Assembly (NCBI GenBank): GCA_900770335.1
Contig: CAAGKD010000107.1
Span: 1 to 16,506 of the forward strand
Length of the DNA: 16,506 nucleotides
Direction: 5' to 3'
Origin: an uncultured Sutterella sp.
GTDB lineage: Bacteria > Pseudomonadota > Gammaproteobacteria > Burkholderiales > Burkholderiaceae_F
A program made the translations under genes and the position numbers. Under the pieces are notes generated by a model, which was given only the letters and a program-made list of their open reading frames with translations, had not been told where the DNA came from and searched no databases. Below, one piece after another: positions 7,590 through 14,645 of the stretch (positions are counted from its first letter, which is position 1; each line of letters opens with the position of its first letter).

Positions 7590-7708
7590 CGCACTTCTGT
7601 GCGGATGGGAAGGCGGCCTGTTTCCCATGAGGGAGGCGGCTTTCCGAAAAGTCCGCCGCATGCTTCGGGCTTCGGAAGAAATGGCATCCGGAGCCGTCGT
7701 TTGCGACG
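7590..7708 (-). promoter_or_regulatory. hairpin-rich 5' leader of metQ
   Basis: Four good stem-loops lie within 120 bp upstream of metQ. CGCAC-TTCT-GTGCG spans 7590-7603. ATGGGAA/TTCCCAT spans 7605-7628. GGCGG and CTTT pair with AAAG and CCGCC at 7635-7657, with TCGG as the minus-strand loop. CGTCG-TTTG-CGACG spans 7695-7708. No strong T-tract follows, and I could not match the set to a known SAM riboswitch class. It may be a structured regulatory leader of the methionine uptake genes, or in part belong to the divergent trp side. Confidence 0.35.
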
Positions 7709-7959
7709 TTTCGGCATCATACTTCCCGCCGCGCGGAATCAGGGCTCCAGGAATAAGGCATAGTGACTACCCGGCGTGATGCATTCCCGAGGAGAGCCGT
7801 CTTCCGGCGGGAGCGCCTTACGGCTTGACCCGCATCAAGAACGCTCCCCGCTTCTCCTCGGACGCCTTCGACCGGGCTCTGCGATAGTGAAGCAGCGGGC
7901 CGCGCAGCTGCGGCATCCCCGACTTTCATTTTCAAGCTTTTCCCCAAGCCTTCCCTCCC

Positions 7960-8079
7960 ATGACCTCCTCCCTTCTTCTTCGCGAATCCTGGCGCTCGTG
8001 GCGACGAATCGTCCGCCGCGGCCTGCCGGCCCGCGCGCGGGAGTCCCGAGGCCACATGCCGGAGGCTCCGCGGGGGTGA
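7960..8079 (+). CDS. trpL: candidate trp operon leader peptide
   Basis: A 39-codon ORF begins at ATG 7960 and ends at TGA 8077-8079, about 216 bp before trpE. It starts MTSSLLLRESWRSWRR and has two Trp codons three positions apart (residues 11 and 14, bases 7990-7992 and 7999-8001), the hallmark of a ribosome-mediated attenuator. The rest is Arg-rich. The ribosome-binding site is poor (no AGGAG before the ATG), which weakens the call. A terminator hairpin with a competing upstream pairing follows (see the attenuator entry). Such peptides have no function beyond reporting charged tRNA-Trp supply. It could be a chance ORF, as GC-rich DNA has few stops. Confidence 0.5.
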   Translation: MTSSLLLRESWRSWRRIVRRGLPARARESRGHMPEAPRG

Positions 8080-8220
8080 GAAGCCCTCCCAAAGAAGCGC
8101 AGGAAGACAAACGCATCGACGCGAGAGGCTCCTCCGAGAAGCAAGGAGGCGGGCCCCTTCCGATCGAAGGCCGAATGAACCGAGGCGGACTGAAGACAAA
8201 CTTCAGCCCGCCTTTTCGTT
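8011..8220 (+). promoter_or_regulatory. candidate trpE transcription attenuator (antiterminator and terminator pairings)
   Basis: Terminator: GGCGGACTGAAG (8184-8195) pairs with CTTCAGCCCGCC (8201-8212) over 12 positions with one mismatch and a 5-nt loop. It is followed by TTTTCGTTT. Antiterminator: GTCCGCCGCGG (8011-8021), ten bases after the second Trp codon of the leader ORF, pairs with 8180-8190 over 11 positions with one mismatch, which would destroy the terminator. A further hairpin, GGCC/CTTC with GAAG/GGCC, stands at 8152-8172. The hairpin ends about 76 bp before trpE, a place where a terminator only makes sense as a regulated one. The exact switching geometry is inferred: a ribosome resting at the leader stop would not itself cover 8011-8021. 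Confidence 0.55.
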
Positions 8221-8295
8221 TGCCCGCCGCCATTTTCTCCCTTGCCTCCCATGCCTCCTCGAACCCCTTTTCCAACCCTTGGAGACGCCTCAGCC

Positions 8296-9825
8296 ATGCT
8301 TGCCTTTGAAACCTTCTTCGCCCTCGCCGCCCGGGGCAGCCTCGTTCCCGTCACGAATACCCTCCTCGCCGACTTCGAGACCCCGGTCTCGGTGCTCTCG
8401 CGTGTCAAGGACGACGAGAACGTCTTCCTTCTCGAATCCGTCGAGGCGGGCGAGCGCTACGGGCGCTTCTCCTTCATCGGCCTCAACGCCCGGCGGGTCT
8501 TCCGCGTGATCAACGGACGCGCCTTTCTTGACGAATCCGGCCGCCGCCGCGAGCTCGCCGTCCCCGCGGGCGAGCCCCCGCTCTTTGCGTTGCGCGCGCT
8601 CATGCGCGGCGTGACGCCCGCCGTTCCCGAGGGGCTTCCGCCCTTCATCGGCGGGGCGGTCGGGGCGATCGGCTACGAGACCGTGGGCGAGTTCGAGCGG
8701 ATCCCCGCCCCGAAGCCCGCGCCCGCGGGGGCCGCGCCCGAGACGACCGCGATGATGCTCGTCGACGACCTCGTGATCTTTGACAACCTCCGGCACACGG
8801 TGACGCTTCTCGCGGCGGTGCGCACGGACGAATTCGACTCGCTCGAGGCCGCCTACGCCGACGGCGTGCGCCGCGTCGAGGCGATCCGCGCGCGGCTCGC
8901 CTCAGCGCCCGTCCATCCCGAGGCCGGGGTCTTCCCGACGCCCGAGCTAGTCTCGAACTGCACGGAGTCGTCCTTCTGCGAGATGGTCCGGGAGGCCAAG
9001 CGCCGCATCGTCGAGGGCGACATCATCCAGGTCGTGCTCTCGCAGAAGTTCTCGGGAAGCTCGACCATCCCGCCCCTTTCGCTCTACCGCGCCCTGCGGC
9101 TCATCAACCCCTCGCCCTACACGTTCTTCATGAAGATGGGCGAGACGATCCTCGTGAGCTCCTCGCCCGAGACGCTCTGCCGCGCGGAGCCCGCCCGGGA
9201 CGGCGGGAAGGAGGACGGAGATGCCGGGGAGCGCCGCCTCCATGCGCTTCTGCGCCCCATCGCCGGCACCCGCCGCCGCCGCGGCACTCCCGAGAAGGAC
9301 GCCGAGCACGAGCGCGAGCTCCTTGAGAACGAGAAGGAGCGCGCCGAGCACCTGATGCTCGTCGACCTCGCCCGCAACGACCTCGGGCACGTCGCCGCCC
9401 CCGGATCCGTGCGGGTTCCGGACTTCATGCGCGTGCAGAAGTTCTCCCACGTCATGCACATCGTGAGCACGGTCGAGGGCGAGCTCGCCCGGGGGAAAGA
9501 CGCCTTCGAGCTCGTCCGATCGGCCTTCCCCGCGGGCACGCTCTCCGGAGCGCCGAAGGTGAGCGCCATGCGGATCATCCGCGACCTCGAGCCCGAGCCC
9601 CGGGGCCTCTACGGAGGCGCGGCGGGGTACTTCGGCTACGACGGCTCGATGGACCTCGCGATCACGATCCGCACGATCATCCTCCGGGGCGAGCGCATGG
9701 AGATCCAGTCCGGAGCGGGCATCGTCTTCGACTCAGACCCGAAGGCCGAGTACGAGGAGACGCGAAGCAAGGCCGCCGCGATGATGCGCGCGATCGAGCT
9801 CGCCGCCAAGGGGCTCGCGCTCTGA
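8296..9825 (+). CDS. trpE: anthranilate synthase component I
   Basis: This 509-aa enzyme makes anthranilate from chorismate, using ammonia supplied by TrpG; it is the first committed step to tryptophan. The N-terminal part carries the Trp feedback site (LLESVE at 45-50) and NPSPY at 271-275. The catalytic chorismate-binding domain follows: PIAGTRRRRG (321-330), EHLMLVDLARND (351-362), the catalytic His388 stretch FSHVMHIVS, AGTLSGAPK (413-421), GYFGYDGSMD (444-453) and EYEETR (485-490). A hydrophilic insertion occupies about 299-315. The frame is open upstream to a TTG at 8242 and an ATG at 8251, but MLAFETFFALAARG at 8296 aligns with the usual TrpE start. It precedes trpG and lies behind the candidate attenuator. 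Confidence 0.95.
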   Translation: MLAFETFFALAARGSLVPVTNTLLADFETPVSVLSRVKDDENVFLLESVEAGERYGRFSFIGLNARRVFRVINGRAFLDESGRRRELAVPAGEPPLFALRALMRGVTPAVPEGLPPFIGGAVGAIGYETVGEFERIPAPKPAPAGAAPETTAMMLVDDLVIFDNLRHTVTLLAAVRTDEFDSLEAAYADGVRRVEAIRARLASAPVHPEAGVFPTPELVSNCTESSFCEMVREAKRRIVEGDIIQVVLSQKFSGSSTIPPLSLYRALRLINPSPYTFFMKMGETILVSSSPETLCRAEPARDGGKEDGDAGERRLHALLRPIAGTRRRRGTPEKDAEHERELLENEKERAEHLMLVDLARNDLGHVAAPGSVRVPDFMRVQKFSHVMHIVSTVEGELARGKDAFELVRSAFPAGTLSGAPKVSAMRIIRDLEPEPRGLYGGAAGYFGYDGSMDLAITIRTIILRGERMEIQSGAGIVFDSDPKAEYEETRSKAAAMMRAIELAAKGLAL

Positions 9826-9885
9826 CGCTCTGAAAGACGCGCCACTTCACCGAAAGAACACATGAATACCCCCAGGAACACCGCC

Positions 9886-10535
9886 ATGGCCGCACCCTCC
9901 GCCTTTTCCTCCTCCCCCTCCCGCAAGCATGAGGGCCTTCATCTCTTCATGCTCGACAACTACGACTCCTTCACCTTCAACCTCGTGCAGTACTTTGAGA
10001 TCCTCGGCTGCCGCGTCACCGTCGCAAGGAACGACGAGACGACGCCTGCCGCAGCGCTTGCGCTTTCGCCCGACGCGATCATTCTCTCGCCCGGGCCCGG
10101 CCGGCCCGCGGACGCGGGGATTCTTCCGGACATGATCCGCGCCGCGGCCGCAGCGAAGCTTCCCGCGCTTGGCGTCTGCCTCGGCCACCAGGGGATCGGC
10201 GAGGTCTTCGGCATGAAGCTCGTCCACGCCCGCCGCGTGATGCACGGCAAGCCCTCCCCGATCCGGCACGACGGCCGGGGGCTCTTCGCGGGGCTGAGGC
10301 AGGACCTGTCCGTCATCCGCTACCACTCGCTCGCGCTCGATGAGGCGACGCTCCCCCCGGAGCTCGAGATCACCGCCCGGGCCGCGGACGACGGCGAGAT
10401 CATGGGGATCCGCCACCGGGAGCTTCCGATCGAGGGCATCCAGTACCACCCCGAATCGATGCTCACGAGTCGGGCATGGCGCAGCTCGAGAACTTCCTCC
10501 GGATCGTGGAGGCGCGCAAGGCCGCGGCGCGGTGA
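9886..10535 (+). CDS. trpG: anthranilate synthase component II (glutamine amidotransferase), apparent -1 frameshift near the end
   Basis: This class I glutamine amidotransferase gives ammonia to TrpE. LDNYDSFTFNLVQYF (23-37), LSPGPGRP, GVCLGHQGIGE with nucleophile Cys98, and QYHPE with His188 and Glu190 show the full catalytic triad. The ATG at 9886 (AGGAA ahead) is preferred to 9862, which adds eight residues. After SMLT at about 10467 the frame changes. Adding one G at 10467-10468 restores ESGMAQLENFLRIVEARKAAAR and the TGA at 10533-10535, a normal TrpG end. As given, the frame instead runs on without a stop into the permease gene, making a 561-codon open frame 9862-11547. The catalytic site is intact, so the protein may still work even if the indel is real. 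A sequencing error is a live alternative. Confidence 0.85.
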
Positions 10536-10574
10536 CGCAGCGGAAGCCGCAAAGGCGATTGAGGATTCCTTGAG

Positions 10575-10605
10575 GCGCCTCGCGCGGCTCCTCCGCGCGA
10601 GGCGC
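10575..10605 (+). terminator. perfect 13-bp stem-loop between trpG and the permease gene
   Basis: GCGCCTCGCGCGG (10575-10587) and CCGCGCGAGGCGC (10593-10605) are exact reverse complements around the 5-nt loop CTCCT. It lies 40 bp after the restored trpG stop and 34 bp before the permease ATG. The sequence after it is ATAATCG, not a T-tract, so it is perhaps an mRNA-processing or pausing hairpin separating the trp genes from the permease, not a classic terminator. Confidence 0.45.
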
Positions 10606-10638
10606 ATAATCGTGCATTCACTCCCCACCCGGATTCCC

Positions 10639-11547
10639 ATGAACCGCAGCCTCCTTCTCGGCATCCTTCTCATCCTCTCGGCGGGCACGCTCTGGGGCGC
10701 GATGGGCACGGCCGTGCAGTTTCTCTTCTCGAGCGGCTCCGAGGGCCTGGGCCTCACGCCCCTCGGGCTCGTCACGCTCCGGCAGCTCTGCGCGGGGAGC
10801 CTCTTCGTTGCAACTGCGTCGCTCTTCATCCCGAAGCGCATGTGGTCGGTCTGGAGGCGTCCCAGGGACTTGCGCGACATCGCCGTGAGCGGCGTCATCG
10901 TCTTTTGCGCGCACTACACGTTCTTCGAGTCGATCTACTGGTCGAACGCCGGCACGGGCGCGATCCTCCTCACGACCGTGCCGCTCTTCTGCGGCCTCTG
11001 GCAGGCCGTGCGGGAGCGCCGCATGGTCTCGCGCATTGAGCTCGCCTGCTTTCTCCTCGCGACGGCCGGAGTGCTTCTGATCGTGACGGACGGAGAGTTC
11101 GAAGAGCTGAAGTTCTCCCCCCTGGCGCTCGCCTGGGGCCTCACGTCCTCGGTCTTCGCGGCGGCCTACAGCATCCAGCCGCTCGCGGTCATCCGGCGCG
11201 CGGGCGTGGTGCCGGTCGTGGCCTGGGGGCTTCTCGCGGGCGGCCTCGTCGCCGCCATGGTCTGCCGTCCGTGGACGCTTTCGATCACTCCGACCCCGTC
11301 GAGCCTCGCCGCCTTCGGCTTCATCGTGCTCTTCGGCACGATCGCGGCCTTCACGCTCTACATGCTCGGGCTCAAGCACGTCTCGCCAGTCGTGGCGGGG
11401 CTCCTCAACTGCGCCGAGCCGCTCTCGGCCTTTCTCTTCTCGATCGCGCTCCTCGGAGACCGGTTCGGAATGTGGCAGACCGCGGGCGTGGCGCTCGTTC
11501 TGGCGAACGTGGTGCTGCTTGCGCTCGGAAAGCGCGGAGGGCGGTGA
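10639..11547 (+). CDS. DMT superfamily permease with EamA domains
   Basis: This 302-aa membrane protein has about ten hydrophobic segments in two related halves, the EamA/RhaT architecture of drug/metabolite transporters. The first half begins LLLGILLILSAGTLWGAMGTAVQF (short loop, then a second helix). The second begins near residue 150 with LALAWGLTSSVFAAAYSIQPL and includes GTIAAFTLYMLGLKHVSPVVAGLLNCAEPLSA, the conserved end of EamA repeats. Such proteins export or import small metabolites such as amino acids. The substrate is not predictable, though its place after trpEG makes aromatic compounds possible. The ATG at 10639 starts just before the first helix; the ribosome-binding site is weak. 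The upstream open frame is continuous with the frameshifted trpG. Its 3' end is convergent with marR. Confidence 0.88.
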   Translation: MNRSLLLGILLILSAGTLWGAMGTAVQFLFSSGSEGLGLTPLGLVTLRQLCAGSLFVATASLFIPKRMWSVWRRPRDLRDIAVSGVIVFCAHYTFFESIYWSNAGTGAILLTTVPLFCGLWQAVRERRMVSRIELACFLLATAGVLLIVTDGEFEELKFSPLALAWGLTSSVFAAAYSIQPLAVIRRAGVVPVVAWGLLAGGLVAAMVCRPWTLSITPTPSSLAAFGFIVLFGTIAAFTLYMLGLKHVSPVVAGLLNCAEPLSAFLFSIALLGDRFGMWQTAGVALVLANVVLLALGKRGGR

Positions 11548-11769
11548 GGCCGGAAGATGCAGGAAAGACGCGAATCAGGCCTGCGTCAGGGCCTTCGTCT
11601 CGAACCGCAGCCCGATGCAGGTCGCCCTTGAGGAGATCCGGAATCGTCCGCGTCGACGAAGGAGGCTTCCTGCTGAACCTGGGGTGGCGAAGATCGACTC
11701 GCCGAGCCGAAAACGCCCCGGTTTCCCGGCGAAGCCGCTCATCATGCGGTCTTCCAAAAAGCTTCGTTC

Positions 11770-12246
11770 TCAGGCGACGGCGTCGGGATCCCCCGCCCGG
11801 CTGAAGTCCTGCGCGGCCTGAACGCCTTCGACGGCCTTCCTCAGCAGCCGCTCAAGCGTCTCCGCCTCCGTCTCAGAAAGCCCCGCGCAGAGGCGTGCGT
11901 TGAGGCGCTCCGAGATGTCCGAGAAGACGGGCCTCAGAGCCCCTCCCCTCCTCGTGAGCCTCACCGAAGCGCTCCGCGCGTCCTTCGGATCCGCGACGCG
12001 CTCGACGAACCCGAGCTTCACGAGGCGCTCGACCATCACGCTCGTCGTGGACTTTGTGCGCCGGATCCGGCGGGCGAGCCCGGTGAGGGTCACGCCCGCC
12101 TCCGGCGCCTGGAAGAGCACCTGGAAGATGTCGCCGCAGCTCGTCGTCAATCCCCCGAGCCCCGCCTCGCGCATCAATGCGAGAAGCTGGCGCTGGCCCT
12201 CCTCGTGAAGGCGGGCGGAAAGCGAAAGGATGGCGCGCTGGCGCAT
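11770..12246 (-). CDS. MarR family transcriptional regulator
   Basis: This 158-aa protein has the MarR winged helix-turn-helix at about residues 52-100. LTGLARRIRRTKSTTSVMVERL covers the helix-turn-helix with its recognition helix, and DPKDARSASVRLT is the typical wing. Flanking helices (1-45 and about 105-148) would form the dimer interface. The start at 12246 has AGGAG 9 nt ahead; the frame is open further upstream to 12606, but that part overlaps metA antisense codon patterns and has no homology. Members are dimeric repressors that release DNA on binding small, often phenolic, ligands or on oxidation. A 19-bp palindrome 48 bp upstream is a likely autoregulatory operator. The convergent permease gene is the natural candidate for another target, though its own promoter is not visible. 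Confidence 0.9.
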   Translation of the reverse strand: MRQRAILSLSARLHEEGQRQLLALMREAGLGGLTTSCGDIFQVLFQAPEAGVTLTGLARRIRRTKSTTSVMVERLVKLGFVERVADPKDARSASVRLTRRGGALRPVFSDISERLNARLCAGLSETEAETLERLLRKAVEGVQAAQDFSRAGDPDAVA

Positions 12247-12293
12247 GGCGGGGGGCTCCTGAAGGCTGAGGGCGGTTGATCGGAGAGATGCCG

Positions 12294-12312
12294 GAGGCGA
12301 ACGATTCGCCTC
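12294..12312 (-). promoter_or_regulatory. 19-bp palindrome, candidate MarR operator
   Basis: On the minus strand GAGGCGAATCGTTCGCCTC is a perfect inverted repeat with 8-bp arms and a 3-bp centre, ending 48 bp before the marR start. Size and position fit the 16-20 bp palindromes bound by MarR dimers in their own promoters. The same bases could form an mRNA hairpin, but no T-run follows. Confidence 0.55.
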
Positions 12313-12347
12313 ATTCTCGCACGGCGGATGCGCCGGAAGGCCGGAAG

Positions 12348-12387
12348 AAAACGCCGTCGGAGGCTTTCCTCCCGCGCGGCGGCGTTT
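12348..12387 (-). terminator. Rho-independent terminator downstream of metA
   Basis: On the minus strand AAACGCCG (12387-12380) pairs with CGGCGTTTT (12356-12348), with an inner GGAGG-AAAG-CCTCC stem. The right arm runs into CGTTTTCTTCC. It lies 40 bp after the metA stop and before the marR promoter region, so it separates the met transcript from marR. Confidence 0.75.
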
Positions 12388-12427
12388 CCGGGCGTCTGAT
12401 CCTTGACGCCCCGCCCGGAGCGCAGCC

Positions 12428-13343
12428 TCAGTCGATTCCGGCGAGCCTGCCGAGGTCGTAGGGCATGTCCTGGTAGACGTAGTAGTTGAGCCAGTTGTGG
12501 TAAAGGAGGTGCGCGTGGCTCTTCCACCGGCAGACGGGCCGCTTCTCAGGGTCGTCGCAGGGGTAGTAGTTGGCCGGCACCCGGATCCCGAGCCCCCTGC
12601 CCGCATCCCGCCGGTACTCGCCGTCCAGCGTCATCAGGTCGTATTCGGGGTGCCCGAGCCGGCCGTTCTCCGTCGAGAGCAGGTAGGGCCCGGTCTCGTC
12701 GCCTTCGGCGAGGATCCTCAGGCCCTTCGCCGCCCGGACGTCCGCGGCGCTGAGGCCCGTGTGCCGGCTGTGCGGCGCCCAGAAGCGGTCGTCGAAGCCG
12801 CGCACGAGGGGGTTGCCCGGGTGCGTGACGCTGTGCTCGAAGACGTCGAAGAGCTTCTCGTCCCGAGGGGTCTTGCGGATTCCGAAGTGATGCCAGAGGC
12901 CCGCCATCGCGCCCCAGCAAATGTGCAGAGTCGACCAGACGTGCGTCCGGCTCCAGCTCATGATTCCGACGAGCTCGGACCAGTAGTCGACCGCGTCGAA
13001 GTCAAGGATCTCCACGGGCACGCCCGTGATGATCATGCCGTCGAAGCACCGGTCGAGGACCGCCTCGGGCGTCGTGTAGAAGGCCGCGAGGTGCGCGCCC
13101 GCCACATGGGTCGGCGCGTGGGTCGCGGGCCTGCAGGAGCGTGAGGCTCACCTGCAGGGGCGAGTTTGCGAGGAGCCGCGCAATCTGGGTCTCCGTCTCG
13201 ATCTTCGTGGACATCAGGTTGAGCACGAGGATCTCGAGCGGGCGGATGTCCTGGGAGGACGCCCGCTCGCGCGTCATGACGAAGACGTTCTCCTCGGCGA
13301 GCCGCCCTGCGGCGGGGAGCTTCTCGGGAAGGATCACCGGCAT
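12428..13343 (-). pseudogene. metA: homoserine O-acyltransferase MetA (predicted acetyl-CoA type), +1 frameshift
   Basis: MetA activates homoserine for methionine synthesis. The N-terminal part (ENVFVMTRERASSQDIRPLEILVLNLM) and the rest (FDGMIITGVPVEILDFDAVDYW, CWGAMAGL, APHSRH, GHPEYDL) lie in two different frames that meet near 13127-13129. Deleting one G from that GGG run gives one 304-aa protein whose spacing matches E. coli MetA (309 aa) exactly up to catalytic Cys142. His231 and Glu233 complete the triad. Residue 111 is Glu, which in this family marks acetyl-CoA use, whereas E. coli has Gly and uses succinyl-CoA. That fits the O-acetylhomoserine sulfhydrylase gene 11 bp upstream. As given, the gene is broken after about 72 codons. 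A sequencing error cannot be excluded, since the codons on both sides look well conserved. Confidence 0.88.
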
Positions 13344-13354
13344 GACGGCGCTCC

Positions 13355-14645
13355 TCAGGCCCGGCCCGCGGCCTGCTCGAGCGCCTGGCCGAGATCCTCG
13401 AGGAGATCCTCGACGTTCTCGAGGCCGAGGCTCACGCGGATGAGCTCGGGCGGCACGCCCGCCTCGACGAGCTCCTCGTCGGTGAGCTGGCGGTGCGTCG
13501 TGAGGACCGGGCAGAGGCAGCACGAGCGCGCGTCGGCGACGTGGGTCTCGATGAGGATGAGCTTCAGTGCCTTCATGAACTTCAGGGCCTCCTCGCGGCC
13601 GCCCTTGATGCCGAAGCTCACAACGCCGCAGGAGCCGTTCGGGAGGTACTTCTTCGCGCGCTCATGGAAGGGCGAGTCGGGAAGGTCGCAACTGTTGACG
13701 TACGCCACGGCCGGGTGCGCGGCGAGGAACTCCGCGACGCGCTTCGCGTTCGCGCAGTGGCGCTCCATCCTGACGGCGAGGCTCTCGAGCCCGAGGTTGA
13801 GGATGTAGGCGGCCTCGGGGGCAACCGTTGCGCCGATGTCGCGCATGAGCTCGACCGTCGCCTTCGTGATGAACGCGCCCTGCTGTCCGAAGGCCTTCGC
13901 GAAGACGAGGCCGTGGTAGGAGGGCGAGGGTTCCGTGAAGCCCGGGAACTTCTCGGCGTGGGCGAACCAGTCGAAGCGGCCCGCGTCGACGATCGCGCCG
14001 CCCACGACCGAGGCGTGGCCGTCCATGTATTTCGAGGTCGAGTGGACGACGATGTCCGCGCCCCACTCGATCGGGCGGCAGTTGATCGGCGTCGGGAGCG
14101 TGTTGTCGACGATGAGGGGGACGCCGTGGGCGTGAGCCTTCTGCGCGAACCGCTCGATGTCAAGGACCGTGAGGGCTGGGTTGGCGATCACCTCGCCGTA
14201 GACGCAGACCGTGTTCGGACGGAAGGCGGCCTCGAACTCTTCGTCGCTGCAGTCCGGATCGATGAAGGTCGACTCCACCCCCATCGACTTCAGAGTCGAG
14301 GCGATCAGGTTGTGCGAGCCCCCGTAGATGCTCGAGCTCGCGACGATGTGCGTTCCGGCCTTGGCGAGGTTGAAGAGCGCGAAGAAGATCGCCGCCTGGC
14401 CGCTCGAGGTGAGCATCGCGGCCGCGCCGCCCTCGAGGGCGCAGATCTTCGCGGCGACGTTGTCGCAGGTCGGGTTCTGGACGCGCGAGTAGAAGTAACC
14501 GGCAGTCTTCAGATCATGCAAAGAGATCCGCCATCTGCTCGCAGGTCTCGTAGGCGAACGTCGTCGACTGAATGATGGGAAGCTGGCGGGGCTCGCCGTT
14601 CTTGGGCTGCCAGCCGGCGGAAAGACAAAGGGTGTCGGTCTTCAT
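13355..14645 (-). pseudogene. O-acetylhomoserine sulfhydrylase (PLP-dependent), frameshift near the N-terminus
   Basis: This Cys/Met metabolism PLP enzyme of the MetY type would join O-acetylhomoserine and sulfide to homocysteine. N-terminal MKTDTLCLSAGWQPKNGEPR and QLPIIQSTTFAYETCEQMADLF lie in one frame, and DLKTAGYFYSRVQNPT onward in another. Removing four bases (ATGC, about 14516-14519) restores LFDLKTAGYFYSR with family spacing and a 428-aa protein. HSTSKYMDGH carries the PLP lysine (about Lys204), and VDNTLPTP and IRVSLGLENVEDLLEDL are typical. One oddity is RSCCLCPVLTTHRQL, where the family usually has a SL..HPASTTH-like motif. The start at 14645 has GGAG 9 nt ahead. It lies 11 bp before metA and is surely in one operon with it. 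As given, translation stops at codon 44. Confidence 0.87.

Noticed and set aside
7446..7661. 72-codon N-terminal extension of metQ
   Set aside because: It would bury the lipoprotein signal peptide inside the chain, and a ribosome-binding site stands at the 7445 start.
7478..7720. 80-codon Arg-rich open frame on the minus strand upstream of metQ
   Set aside because: It lies over the hairpin-rich leader, has no homology I recognise, and is not enriched in Met codons near its start as a methionine leader peptide would be.
7446..7785. Known SAM riboswitch upstream of metQ
   Set aside because: I looked for the conserved core of SAM-I and SAM-II type elements and did not find it, so only a generic structured leader is reported.
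11575..11757. 60-codon minus-strand open frame between the permease gene and marR
   Set aside because: No identifiable domain. The 222-bp gap holds nothing else I can support.
12247..12606. Upstream extension of marR to 12606
   Set aside because: The extension overlaps metA codons on the same strand in another frame and has low-complexity Thr/Ser/Arg composition; the MarR fold and ribosome-binding site fit the 12246 start.
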